Of a stretch of DNA of 64,000 bases, positions 8,690-18,732 are shown piece after piece. Source of the DNA: DASVBE01 sp963770375 (GTDB lineage Bacteria > Actinomycetota > Actinomycetes > Streptosporangiales > Streptosporangiaceae). How positions within the stretch are numbered: position 1 is the stretch's first letter; each line of letters begins with the position of its first letter. Below the pieces are notes generated by a model that did no database searches, was not told the origin of the DNA, and saw only the letters and a list, made by a program, of their open reading frames with translations. The DNA lies in contig CAVYPM010000011.1 of assembly GCA_963770375.1 (NCBI GenBank), positions 1-64,000 on the forward strand, read 5' to 3'. Both the position numbers and the translations under genes were made by a program.

Positions 8690-10882
8690 CTAAGCCGGCC
8701 CAGGTGACGGCTCAGCCCGGCGGGAGGTGGCTAGCCCGTCGCCGACCAGCGCGGCCAGGGCCAGGTAGGCGTCCGCGGTGCCCCGGCTGAGCTGGTCAAG
8801 CTCCAGCTCGGCGCCCTCTTCCAGGTGCGCGTCGAACGGGATCCTGGTCACCGCCCGGCAGCGGGCGGCGAAGTGCTGCTCCAGCCGGTCCAGGTCGACC
8901 GTGCTGCGGCTGCCGGGCCGGATGACCGACAGCACCACGACCGCGTTCTTGACCAGGTCGCCGTAGTCGTGCGCGGCCAGCCAGTCGAGCGTCGCGCTCG
9001 CGCTCCGCGCGCCGTCCACCGACGGCGAGCTGACCAGGACGATCTGATCGGCCAGCCGGAGCACACCGGCCATCGCCGAGTGCAGCAGCCCGGTCCCGCA
9101 GTCGGTGATGCAGATCGAGTAGTAGTGCTCGAGCACCCGGGCCACTTCGCAGTAGTCGTTCTCGCTGAACGCCACCGACACGGTCGGGTCCCGGTCCGAG
9201 GCCAGCACCTCGAGCCGGCTGCTCGACTGCGAGGTGAACGCGCGCACGTCCGCGTACCGCTCGATCTGGCCACGCTCGTTCAGCAGGTCACGCACGGTGG
9301 CCGCGGTTTCCAGGTGGACCTTGTCGGACAGCGTCCCGCGGTCCGGGTTGGCGTCGACCGCGATGACCCGGTCGCCGCGCAGCGACGCGAGCGTCGCGCC
9401 CAGCCCGACCGTGGTCGTGGTCTTGCCGACGCCGCCCTTGAGGCTGAGCACGGCGACCCGGTGGTGGCCGCCCGCGACCGGCGTGCGCACCCGGGCCATC
9501 ATGTCCTGCCGCCGCTGCTCGGCCGCGGACGCCGACACCCGGATCAGCCCGCCGCTGGCCTGGTACAGGATCCGGCGCCAGCCCGGCGCAGGCGCCCGGC
9601 GCCGGGCCGGCAGCAGGAACTCCGGCGTCAGGCTGTCGGTGCCGGCCGGCGTCAGGCTGTCGGTATCGGCCTGTCGCCGAGGCGGCGGCCCGGCGCGGCG
9701 CTCGGCTCCGCGACGCGAGCGGCCGCAGGCGCTTCCGGCGGCGGCTTCGGCTCCCGCGCCGACGCGGGCGGAAAATTAGGCTGTACGGCCGCGGGGGCGC
9801 GGAACACGCTCCGGGCCCGTGGCGCCTCGCGCGGCGGGGCAGGTCCGGCGCCAGAGCCGGCCTCGGCCCGGACTGGGCCGGCCTCGCGGCCCGGATCCGC
9901 CGCATCGTCGGGGCCGGCCTCCTGGCCCGGCTCGGCCTGCCCGTACAGGTCGGCCGAGCCGTAGGGGTCGGCCGGGTCGTAGGGATCGTCCGCCCCGTAG
10001 GGCTCGGCAGCGCCGTAGGGGTCCGGGGGTAGTACGACGGCCCGTACAGGTAGGGGTCGCGCAGATCGTCGGCCGCCGCGCCGCCGCCACCGGCCGGAGC
10101 GTAGCTGGCCGGGCGCACCATACGACTCGGGCCCGTAACTCACCGGGTCAGGACTGGCCGGGCCGGCCGGCGGCCCCCGGCCCCGGATCCAGACCGGGCA
10201 GCAGTTCCGAGTGCAGCGGCTCGAACCGCTCAGGCAGGTCCCGCTCGGCCCCGGGATACCCGCCGGCCGGGATCCCGGAGGACGGCGGCCCGCCCGCAGC
10301 CTGCTGCCCGGCAGGCCCCGCGTCCGCGGGCTCCTCCCCGGCCGGGTCATACGAAACCGGCGTGGTCAGGCCAGACTCGCCAGCCGCCGCGTCAGGTTCA
10401 CCAGCCGCCCGATCCGGCCCGCCACCCCCTCGATCCGGTTCGCCGACCACCCGGTCAGGGGCACCTGGCGCCGGACCGGGTCCGCCGCTTGCCGGACCGA
10501 GTTCGCCAGCCGCCCGGTCCGGCCCGCCGCCGCCACGATCTGGTTCGCCGGACGCCCAGACCGACCCGCCGGGTTCGCCGGGCGCCTGGACCGGTCCGCG
10601 AGTCGCCGGATCGGGTCCGCTAGTCGGCTGGTCCGGTTGGCCGGTCGACTGGCCCGGTTGATCTGCCGCCGGGTTGGGTTCGCTGGTTGGCGAATTGGGT
10701 TCGCCGTCGGAGCGGGCCTCAGTGGGCTGGCCCCACGCTGAGGGCTGGGGGGCTGGGGGTGGCGCTGAGCCGGGCGGGTGGGACGTGGCCGGGTCAGCAG
10801 GCTGGCCGGCCGGGGCGCTGCCGTCGCCGACGGGTCCGTCCGGGCTGGGTGCGGAGGGCTGACCTGCTGCTTCATCGGCCAA
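8690..10882 (-). CDS. MinD/ParA-like ATPase with long proline/acid-rich N-terminus (frameshifted)
   Basis: The C-terminal 280 residues are a ParA/MinD ATPase: deviant Walker A KGGVGKTTTT, IAVDANPDRGTL, ITDCGTGLLHSAM and VSSPSVDGARSA. Upstream in the same frame is GWRRILYQASGGLI, the basic amphipathic lead-in seen in actinobacterial MinD-like proteins of the EspI/Rv3876 type. Further upstream, about 420 residues of Pro, Gly, Asp and Ala include PDQPTSGPD-type repeats and DPYG/EPYG repeats near 9960-10020. The TTG at 10882 follows GAGGAG. The frame changes near 10150, 10100, 10020 and 9655 within G/C runs. The family moves or positions cargo at the membrane or pole; no type VII secretion genes are in the window, so its partner is unknown. 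Confidence 0.75.
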
Positions 10883-11133
10883 AACAGCTGGTTCTCCTCA
10901 CTCCGCAAGCGCAACGGCGCAACCGCGGCATAGGCGTCCACTACAGCCGAGCGTAGGTCAGACGATTACAGATGGCACATCCAGTGAGCGATTAATGACG
11001 CAAACGATCACCACATGAGCCCCATTTAGATCATTCGCCACTTACGGAACTGGATGAGCGAGACTCGGCGCCGGGGGTCACCGACGGGCGGGGCCGGTCT
11101 GCAGCAGTACCCGGGCACCGGCAGACTAGGGGC

Positions 11134-11691
11134 ATGAGCGATCAGATGAACTCTGAGCCGGAGCAGCAGGGCAGGGTGGTGATCGTCGGACCGGACGGCG
11201 GCGCCATCGAGGCGGACGCGGTCCAGGAAGCCAGCGAGCGGCCGGTGACCGAGATGGTCGAGCAGCCCGCCAAGGTCATGCGGGTGGGCAGCATGATCCG
11301 TCAGCTGCTGGAAGAGGTCAGGGCCGCGCCGCTGGACGAGAAGAGCCGGGCCCGGCTGAAGCAGATCCACAAGAGCTCGATCAAGGAACTCGAGGACGGC
11401 CTGGCCCCCGAGCTGATCGAGGAGCTGGAGCGGCTCTCGCTGCCCTTCGACGACGACAGCGTGCCCAGCGAGGCCGAGCTGCGGGTGGCCCAGGCTCAGC
11501 TGGTCGGCTGGCTGGAGGGCCTGTTCCACGGCATCCAGACCACGCTGTTTGCCCAGCAGATGGCGGCCCGGGCCCAGCTCGAGCAGATGCGCCGCGCGCT
11601 GCCGCCGGGCGTCACCCCGGGCCCGGGCATGATGCCCGGCATGCCTGGCCAGCCCGGCCAGGACGACTCCCGGTCCGGTCCGTACCTGTAA
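11134..11691 (+). CDS. bpa: Bacterial proteasome activator Bpa
   Basis: A 185-residue acidic, four-helix protein matching the Bpa (DUF2587, Rv3780-like) family: VVIVGPDGG near the start, MIRQLLEEVRAAPLDEKSRARLKQIHKSSIKELEDGL, LIEELERLSLPF and LVGWLEGLFHGIQTTLFAQQMAARAQLEQMR. The disordered Gly/Pro/Met tail ends in GPYL, the position where Bpa carries its HbYX-like GQYL motif that docks into the 20S proteasome alpha ring. In the family it opens the proteasome gate without ATP for damaged proteins. Start ATG at 11134, standing alone between divergent and convergent neighbours. A 17-base duplication overlaps its stop. Confidence 0.93.
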   Translation: MSDQMNSEPEQQGRVVIVGPDGGAIEADAVQEASERPVTEMVEQPAKVMRVGSMIRQLLEEVRAAPLDEKSRARLKQIHKSSIKELEDGLAPELIEELERLSLPFDDDSVPSEAELRVAQAQLVGWLEGLFHGIQTTLFAQQMAARAQLEQMRRALPPGVTPGPGMMPGMPGQPGQDDSRSGPYL

Positions 11692-11712
11692 CCGCTCCGT
11701 ACCTGTCACCGC
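11679..11712 (+). repeat. 17-base tandem duplication across the bpa stop codon
   Basis: TCCGTACCTGTAACCGC (11679-11695) is followed at once by TCCGTACCTGTCACCGC (11696-11712). The single difference turns the stop TAA into TCA in the second copy. The unit contains the codons for the C-terminal PYL of Bpa. Confidence 0.9.
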
Positions 11713-11762
11713 AGGCCGCCGCGCCGGCCGCCCGGCCGGCCAGAGCCCGGTAAGCGACGCGG

Positions 11763-12686
11763 TCAGCGGATGCCGTGCAGCCACTGGGCGGCGCGGGCGA
11801 ACTCGGCGTCCGTCGTGCCGTCCAGGACCGTCGTGCTGGCGTGCTCGTCGGCGCACGGGTAGCTGCCCAGGAACCGGACGTCGCCGCAGACCCGGTGCAG
11901 GCCCATCAGGGCCTCGCCGACGCGGGCGTCGAAGATGTGGCCCTCGCAGTCGATCGAGAAGCAGTACTTCCCCAGCCGCTCGCCGGTGGGCCGGGACTCG
12001 ATCCTGGTCAGGTTGACCCCGCGGGCGGCGAACTGGGTCAGGATCTCCATCAGCGCCCCCGGGTGATCGTCGGCCAGGAAGGCGACCACCGAGGTGCGGT
12101 CGGTCCCGGTCGGCGCGGGCGGCTTGCCCGGCAGGCTGACCTCGACGAACCGGGTGACCGCCGTGGCGCGGTCGTGCACGTTGCGGGCCAGCACGGACAG
12201 CCCGTACACGCGGGCGGCGAACTCGCCGGCCAGCGCACCGTCGATCTGGCCCTCGGCGGCCTGCCGGGCGGCCTCGGCGTTGGACGAGGCGGGCCGCCAC
12301 TCGGCGTGCGGCAGGTTCGCGTTCAGCCACTGGCGGCACTGGGCCTGGGCCTGCGGGTGGCCGCTGACCACCTTGATCCCGGCCAGGTCCGTGCCCTCCC
12401 GGCCGAGCAGCGCGAACGCCACCGGCAGCAGGATCTCGGTGCGGATGATCAGCGCCTGGCCGGTGGCCAGCTCGTCCAGGGTGGCGGTGACCGCGCCCTC
12501 GACCGAGTTCTCCAGCGGGACCACGCCGCGGTCGGTCACGCCCTCGCGGACCGCGTCCAGCGTCGCCATGATCGTCGGGAACGGAACCGCCTCGGCCTGG
12601 TCCTCGGTGTAGAGCTGACGGAGGGCGGCCTCGGTGAACGTCCCGGCCGGGCCGAAGTAGGCAATCCGCACAGACATGCCCCTCAT
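11763..12686 (-). CDS. pheA: Prephenate dehydratase
   Basis: This enzyme converts prephenate to phenylpyruvate in phenylalanine synthesis. The N-terminal PDT domain starts RIAYFGPAGTFTEAAL and includes VVPLENSVEGAV and the catalytic-region ATAVTRFVEV (TRF motif). A C-terminal ACT domain (SVVAFLADDHPGALMEILTQFAARGVNLTRIESRP) provides feedback by phenylalanine, the ESRP motif being the effector site. The length of 307 residues is normal. Start is ATG 12686, which overlaps the stop of the upstream membrane glycosyltransferase gene; ATG at 12677 (MSVRIAYFG) is an alternative. It is the last gene of a three-gene unit with two glycosyltransferases. Confidence 0.95.
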   Translation of the reverse strand: MRGMSVRIAYFGPAGTFTEAALRQLYTEDQAEAVPFPTIMATLDAVREGVTDRGVVPLENSVEGAVTATLDELATGQALIIRTEILLPVAFALLGREGTDLAGIKVVSGHPQAQAQCRQWLNANLPHAEWRPASSNAEAARQAAEGQIDGALAGEFAARVYGLSVLARNVHDRATAVTRFVEVSLPGKPPAPTGTDRTSVVAFLADDHPGALMEILTQFAARGVNLTRIESRPTGERLGKYCFSIDCEGHIFDARVGEALMGLHRVCGDVRFLGSYPCADEHASTTVLDGTTDAEFARAAQWLHGIR

Positions 12687-14605
12687 GATGTCAGCCGCGC
12701 GGAGCGGTCCGGTCCGCTACAGGGCGATCGCCGGCCAGCGCCAGCCCCGGACCGCGGGCGCCATTCCCGCCACAACGGCACCACCAGCAGGACCAGGATG
12801 ACCAGCAGCGCGGCCGGGGTGAGCGCGGTCCTGACCACGGTTTCCAGCCAGCCGAGCCCGGCCGGCAGGGCCACCCCGCGGGCCGGCAGGTAGCCCACCG
12901 CCAGCGCGGTCGTCCGGGCCAGCAGCAGCCAGTCCAGCCGTGACCACGGCGCCGCGGCGAGCAGCGCCCAGCCCAGGCTGTCGTACCAGGGCAGCACGTA
13001 CGGCCAGGCGAACAGCCAGGCCACGGCCACGGCCAGGACCAGCGCCCAGCCCAGCCCGCCCACCCCGGCCAGCGCCGCTGGCCCGGCTCCGCCCGGAGCC
13101 GCCGGGACGGACGCAGCCGGGGCCGCCGGGCTGGCTGGTGTGACGGGAGCAGACGAGGCGCCGGCCGGGCGTTCGGGGAGCAGCGGGACCACGGGAAGGC
13201 CAGACGCGCCGTCCGGGCCGGGCGCCGGGGGCCGCAGGAACGCGCGGACCAGCAGGACGAACAGCCCGATGCCGACCAGCACGGCCGCGGTCTTGACGAC
13301 GTCCTCGGCGATCCCCTCGCCGGTCAGCGGATGCAGCGCGGACCTGACCGCCCGCCACGGCGACCCGATCGACACGTAGCTGCCCGCGTGCAGCGCCGGG
13401 TCCAGCGAGGACGGCCCCCACACCGCGATCGCCGCCCCCGCGGTCACCGCGAACCCCGCGCCCAGCCCGACGAGGACAGCCAGCAGCACCGCCGGCCGGG
13501 GTCCACCCGCCCCGTTCGGGGCCGCATCGCCGGGCACCGAGCCCGCAGGATGGGACAGGCGCATCGACCGGGCACGGCTGGAGCGGTAGGCCACCACGCA
13601 GGCCAGCGCCAGGCCGAGGCCGGCCAGGGCCATGGTCAGCTTCACCGCGAAGCCCAGGCCGATCAGCACGCCGACCCCGGCGCCGCCCAGCAGCGGCCGG
13701 GCCAGCCCGCCGGCCGCCCCGGCGAACCGGCCGGCCCAGGGTCAGGCACGGACGGCACCGAGCCGTTCAGCCCTGAACCGGCCGCGAGCCTGGCCCCCCG
13801 CGCCGACGGCACTGGGGTCGGCTACGGGACCAGGGCCCCCGCTGCCGTAACCCTTGAAAATCATGCAGAAGCTGACGGCGGCGGCGATGACGAACACGAC
13901 CGCCTGGCTGTCGACGTGGGCGCCGGCCATGAGGACCTGGAGCAGCAGCGGGTTGGCGGCCCACAGCAGCGCGGCCCTGAGCTGGCGGGCCCGGTTGCCG
14001 CGGGTCAGCCGGTGCAGCAGCAGCGCGGTGCCGCCGAACGCGGCCAGGTTGAGCAGGGACAGCACGAAGACGGTCAGGCGGGCCGAGGTCCCGCCGATCC
14101 ACGACGCCAGCGCCTGGAGGCCGGTGGCCAGCGAGCCGTAGACCGACGGGCTGTGGCGCCAGTCCTGGACGGCCCTGGCCACCGGGTCGCCGAGCCGGGC
14201 CAGCGCCGCGGGCGTGGTCGTGTACGGGTTGTGGCCGGTGGTCACCATCCGCCCGTAGGCGGCGTAGCTGAGATGATCGGCCGACCCGAACGGCGGGACC
14301 AGCGCCAGCGCCGTCGCCGCGACCAGCCCGGCCACCAGCACAGCCGCCGGCGTGACCGCCCACCCCCGCCGGCTGGCCGCGATGGTGAGCGCCAGGCCGG
14401 CCGTCCCGCAGGCCACGGCGGCCGCGGTCAGCACGGCCATCAGGTACGGCGACGGGTGACCAGCCAGCGACCAGGGCGGCTGGCCGCCAGCCCCGGGCAG
14501 CGCGGGCTCCAGCAGGGACGGACCGGCGACGGCGACGGCGAACGTCAGCGCGAAACTGGCCGCGCTGGCCGCCAGCCCGAGACGGCCGGCCGCCTGCGGG
14601 GTCAT
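12683..14605 (-). pseudogene. Polyprenyl-sugar-dependent membrane mannosyltransferase-like protein, interrupted by TGA
   Basis: The N-terminal half (14605-13742) has at least seven membrane helices and the MptA/MptB-type region FGSADHLSYAAYGRMVTTGHNPYTTTPAAL, with acidic residues in the first periplasmic loop that serve catalysis in GT-C enzymes. Then TGA occurs in frame at 13742. The same frame stays open after it and continues GVLIGLGFAVKLTMALAGLGL and more helices to 12683, so the two halves clearly belong to one protein of about 640 residues. Either this is a nonsense mutation or two compensating base errors surround a Pro/Gly linker. The start overlaps the stop of the GT2 gene (ATGA), so both are coupled. 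Confidence 0.75.
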
Positions 14606-15390
14606 CCCTGCGGCGGGCGTACCGCCCGGATCGCGGGCCGCCGCGCGGCCCCGGCGCCGGCCGGCAGGTGGCTCGTCACCGCGCGGACCGCGGGCTCACG
14701 GGTCGCCAGGGCCCGCGCCACGTCCGCCAGCTGGTGGGCACGGTGCAGCTGGCCGCGCCAGTCGGACCCCGTCGACCGGTGCGCCATCGGCACCTCGACC
14801 TCGACGATCCGCAGGCCGCGGCGGTACAGGTCGATGGTCAGCCCGGTCTCCGCGCCCCAGCCCGCGGCCAGCGGCCGGGCCGCCTCGAACGCGTCCCTGG
14901 TCAGGCAGCGCTGGCCGTTCAGCGGCTGGGCCGGGCGCCAGCCGGTGGCCCGCTCGATGCCGGCCCCGGACAGCCCGACGACCAGGCCGTGCCCGCCGCG
15001 CTTGACCCGGTCGATGAACACCGCGATGGTCATGTCGGCCTCACCCGCGCGGACCGGGTCGATCAGCGGGGTGGCGTCCATCGCGGTGTCGCCCAGGTCG
15101 GCGTCCAGGAACAGCAGGTGCCGCGGCGGCAGGCCGGTGCCGGCCTCCAGCAGCCGGACCACCTCGGCCCCGGATTCCATCGCCGCGGCCTTGCCCCGGT
15201 TGCGCGCGTGCCGCAGCACGGTCCCGCCGGCCCGCTCGGCCATGACCGCGGTCTTGTCGGTGGACCCGTCGTCCACGACGACCACCAGGTCGACCCCGGC
15301 CAGCTTGCCGGCCGCGGCGACGGTCGCGGGAATGCGGTCGGCCTCGTTCTTCGCCGGGATAATCACGGCGACATCACCGGTCAGCGGCAT
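14602..15390 (-). CDS. Family 2 glycosyltransferase, dolichol-phosphate-mannose-synthase-like
   Basis: A 262-residue GT-A enzyme. It starts VAVIIPAKNEADRI, with nucleotide-binding VVVVDDGSTDKTA and the metal-binding LFLDADLGD (DxD). It then has GAETGLTIDLYRRGLRIVEVEV, a region typical of glucosyl-3-phosphoglycerate or polyprenyl-phosphate sugar synthases. No membrane segment follows, so it is probably cytosolic or peripheral. It precedes and overlaps the polyprenyl-sugar membrane transferase gene, suggesting one makes the lipid-linked sugar and the other uses it; this pairing is inference. Confidence 0.85.
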   Translation of the reverse strand: MPLTGDVAVIIPAKNEADRIPATVAAAGKLAGVDLVVVVDDGSTDKTAVMAERAGGTVLRHARNRGKAAAMESGAEVVRLLEAGTGLPPRHLLFLDADLGDTAMDATPLIDPVRAGEADMTIAVFIDRVKRGGHGLVVGLSGAGIERATGWRPAQPLNGQRCLTRDAFEAARPLAAGWGAETGLTIDLYRRGLRIVEVEVPMAHRSTGSDWRGQLHRAHQLADVARALATREPAVRAVTSHLPAGAGAARRPAIRAVRPPQG

Positions 15391-15530
15391 AGAAAGGGAT
15401 CTTAATGCGGGGCCGGGAGTGATAAAGGCCGTCCGCGCAGATCCGGCGGCCAGAGGTGAGCCACAGCAGGCTCCCTGGCCCCTGATTTACGGATTACGGT
15501 TCCGGGGGCGCGGGCCCCGGCCCACGAGCG

Positions 15531-15881
15531 TCAGCCCGTCGCGGGCGGGACCACGGTGGCCGGGTCGTCGTGCACGATGAACACGCTATCCAGGCCGGTG
15601 ACCTGCAGAATCTTGCGGACAGCCGGGCGCGGGCCGGCCAGCTGGACGTCGCCGCCCTGCTCCCGGGCCCGGCGCTGGGCGGCGAGCAGCACGTTCATCC
15701 CGGTGGAGTCACAGAACCCGACCCCGGACATGTCGACCACCAGGCAGGACGGAATATTGTCGCCGGACAGCGCCGCCGTCAGCTCGGTGTGCAGGCGAGG
15801 AGCGGTGTACAGATCGAGTTCACCCTCGACTGACATGACCGCGTGATCGCCTTGAGATCGGCATGAGACCTTGAGCTCCAC
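15531..15881 (-). CDS. STAS-domain anti-sigma factor antagonist
   Basis: A STAS protein of the SpoIIAA/RsbV type: VMSVEGELDLYTAPRLHTELT, the phosphorylation site FCDSTGMNVLL (Ser in DSTG), and a C-terminal LDSVFIVHDD. In this family the unphosphorylated form captures an anti-sigma kinase and releases sigma. The GTG at 15881 gives a normal length of about 116 residues; in-frame starts upstream to 15941 would add a basic leader. It lies close to an HATPase of the matching kinase type on the same strand. Confidence 0.88.
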   Translation of the reverse strand: MELKVSCRSQGDHAVMSVEGELDLYTAPRLHTELTAALSGDNIPSCLVVDMSGVGFCDSTGMNVLLAAQRRAREQGGDVQLAGPRPAVRKILQVTGLDSVFIVHDDPATVVPPATG

Positions 15882-16025
15882 GTCCGGAACCCTACCGCCC
15901 CGCAGGCAGTGCCGGCGAGACGACTTCATAACGCGGCTCACCGGCCGGTGCCGGGATGCAGCGTGACAGCGACGCTGAGTAACCGGGATTCGGGCAGGCC
16001 GGACATCCCGGTCAGACCGGTCATG

Positions 16026-16448
16026 TTACGTGGGGAGATGGCCGTTGGCGTGCAGGCACGGCGCGGCCAGGATGGCCCAGACCGTGGTGCCGGGCCCGGC
16101 ACAGCGGACGCCCCATCGCTGGGACAGGGTTTCGACGATCTCCAGGCCCCGGCCGCCGAGCGCGGACAGCGCCGGGCGGCTGACCCGCGGCAGTGTGGTG
16201 CTGCCGCCGTCGCTGACCGCGATCTCGACGGACTCGTTCTCCAGGTCCCAGGTGACCTGCAGCCACCGCCCGGACAGCGGGCTGGCGTGCCGGATCGCGT
16301 TGGTCAGAAGTTCGGTGACGACGATGGCGGCGTTGTCGACGGCGCCGTCCGTGGTTCCGGCGGAGCGCATCTCCGAGGTGATCCGGTGCCGGGCGACCGC
16401 TACGCTGACGGGCTGGCACGGGAGCAGCACAACGGTCGACTCCGCCAC
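16026..16448 (-). CDS. RsbW-like serine kinase / anti-sigma HATPase protein
   Basis: A 140-residue GHKL ATPase. The N box is ELLTNAIRHA, G1 is VSDGGS, and G2 is GGRGLEIVETL. No histidine-kinase phosphoacceptor domain is present, which fits RsbW/SpoIIAB-type protein serine kinases of partner-switching modules. The N-terminal region (CQPVSVAVARHRITSEMRSAG) is typical of Streptomyces-style members. It likely phosphorylates the STAS protein encoded about 145 bases downstream; no sigma factor gene is adjacent, so the regulated sigma must be elsewhere. Confidence 0.85.
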   Translation of the reverse strand: MAESTVVLLPCQPVSVAVARHRITSEMRSAGTTDGAVDNAAIVVTELLTNAIRHASPLSGRWLQVTWDLENESVEIAVSDGGSTTLPRVSRPALSALGGRGLEIVETLSQRWGVRCAGPGTTVWAILAAPCLHANGHLPT

Positions 16449-16676
16449 CTCCCTCGCTCACCGCCGTAGTGCTGGCCTGCAGAAACGAGCCAGATGCACC
16501 CTGGTCGGTCCAGGGTTGACAACATGATCGCGCCACTTCGATGCCCGGCTTGGCGGCCACGGAAACCGCAATTGCCAGCTTGTGACTCAGCCGTTAAACA
16601 GACCGGCCGGCTTTACCGGACCTGCCGGATAGCATGGGCGGGCCGCGCCGTCCGCCAGGAGCCCGAAGGTGAGCTG

Positions 16677-18732
16677 ATGGATCGAGCAGGCCGCAAGCGC
16701 GGTCAGCTGGGCTCCGCGGCAGCGGGAACGCTAGACGCTGCCGGAGCCGGATCCGCCGCTGCGCCGGGACAGACTGACGTACCGGCGGCCGGGGCGCCGC
16801 TGACCGAGGACCGGACGGACGCCGTGGATGCCCCGGAGGCCGAGGGAGCAGCGCCGGGCGCGGATGTGACGGAAACCACCGGGACGGCGGGCGGGCCGCC
16901 GGGGCCCCGCCGCGGGCTGGCCGCGTTCGCCGCCCGGCCGGTGGTCACCCACCTGACCGTGCTGGCCGTCTACCTGGCCGCCGGGATCGCGCTGACCTGG
17001 CCGCGGGCCACCTATATCACCGGCCGGCTGCCGGAGACCAGGGACGTGGCCGCCTTCGTGTGGGACCTGTGGTGGGTCGCCCACCAGATCACGCACCTGG
17101 CCAATCCGTGGTCGACCCACGCGATGGCCGCGCCGGTGGGCGTCCAGCTCGGCTTCTCGACCACGATGCCGCTGCTCGGCGCGGTGTTCACGCCGGTCAC
17201 CGTGGCCTTCGGCCCGAGCTTCACGTTCGGCCTGCTCACGATCCTGATGCCGGGCCTGCTCTGCTACGCGATGTACCGGTGCGCCCGGCTGTGGCTGCGC
17301 TCGCAGACCGGGGCGATCGCGGCGGGCGCGTTCTTCGGGCTGTCCTCGATGCTGGCCGAGCAGGACTGGGCCCACCTGAACATCGTCGCGGGCACCGTGT
17401 TCCTGCCGCTGACCGTCGAGGCCGCGGTCCGGCTGCGCCGCCGGCCAGGCCGCCGCCCGGCGCTGATCCTCGGCGTGGTGCTGGGCGCCTGCGTACTGGT
17501 CAACCAGGAGTCCGCGGTCATGGCCGGGATCCTGGCGGTGGCGATCCTGGCGCCGTGGCTGCTCCGCCAGCCCAGCCGGGTCAAGGTGACCGCGGTGGGC
17601 GTGGGCCTGCTGACCGCCCTGGTGGTGGGCAGCCCGCAGCTCGCCGCCATGGCCGAGCAGGTGCACAGCGGCGGCGCCAGTGTGGACCCGCACCTGCTCG
17701 CGGTGACCGCCAAGCACTACGGCCAGGGCCTGGACACGCTGTTCGCGCCCGCCCAGCGGGTGGCCGACTACGGGCTGCACAGACCTGGCGGCCTGGTCGC
17801 CGACCTCAGAGCATGTCGGCGCGACCGCCGAGGGCATGCCGATGTTCGGGACGGTCCTCTGCGTCCTGGCGCTGGCGGGCCTGATCGTGTCCTGGCGGCG
17901 GCGCAGCGCCTGGCTGCTGGCCGCGCTGCTGGTGGGCAGCGCCTGGCTGTCGCTGGGCGCCTCGCTGTGGTGGCGGCAGCGGCAGTTCGTGCCGTTCGAG
18001 CAGCTTTGGCACGGCGTACGGGTGTCGCCGGTGATGCCCTACACCTGGCTGATGCGGATCCCGCTGCTGTCCGCGTTCCGGGAGGCGGACCGGCTGGCCA
18101 TCCTGGGCCTGGTCGCTGCGGCGCTGCTGGCCGGTGCGGCGGTGGAATGGCTGCGCTACCACGCCAGGCCGCTGATCGTGGTGGTGGCCGCGGCGGCCCT
18201 GCTGGAGTCCGGGTACGCCGCGCTGCCCAGTGTCCGGGCGATGCCGACCACGCTGCCTGCGCTCGACGCCCCGATCGCCGCCGATCACTCCGGCTCGATC
18301 GTGGTGGACTTCCCGTTCGGGCTGCGCGGCGGCATCCCGGAGTACGGCCGGCCGTTCTCCCCGCGGGCGCTGCTGATCGCCACCGCCGACGGCCACCCGC
18401 GGCTGATCGCCTACACCTCCTGGGTGCCCGCACGGACCCGGGCGCAGATCGCCGCGCACCCGTTCTACGCGGCCCTGGAGAAGGTGCAGCACGGCATCCC
18501 GCTGGCCCCGCTGAAGAACGCGGCGGGCAACCAGGTCACCGCGGCGCAGGTGGCCGCGGCCCGGGCGGACGCCAGGAAGCTGGGCGTGGGCTGGGTGCTG
18601 GTGTGGACCACGCAGAACCCGGTGATCAAGACGTTCCTGGACGCGACCGGGTTCCGGTTCAGCTACCGGGCGGACGGGGTGTCGGTGTACCGCCCGGTGA
18701 CCCCTGTGAACCCGCCGGGGGCGGGGAGCTGA
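16677..18732 (+). CDS. Large polytopic membrane glycosyltransferase-like protein (one frameshift)
   Basis: After a disordered Ala/Gly/Pro leader of about 85 residues come roughly ten membrane helices. The first loop holds TRDVAAFVWDLWWVAHQITHLANPWST, a GT-C-like D/W-rich motif. Later parts include VVDFPFGLRGGIPEYGRPFSP and a soluble C-terminus with GVSVYRPVTP. The frame changes once near 17785: removing one C from CACAGACC restores LAAWSPTSEHVGATAEGMPMFG. Start ATG 16677 follows GAAGGTGAG. The repaired length is about 685 residues. I would place it among uncharacterised actinobacterial GT-C or YfhO-like membrane proteins; the substrate is unknown. Its 3' end overlaps the convergent MarR gene by 74 bases. 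Confidence 0.7.

Noticed and set aside
11026..12339. Large minus-strand ORF over bpa and pheA
   Set aside because: It is antisense to bpa and an alternate frame of pheA; it has Arg/Gly-rich content and no motif.
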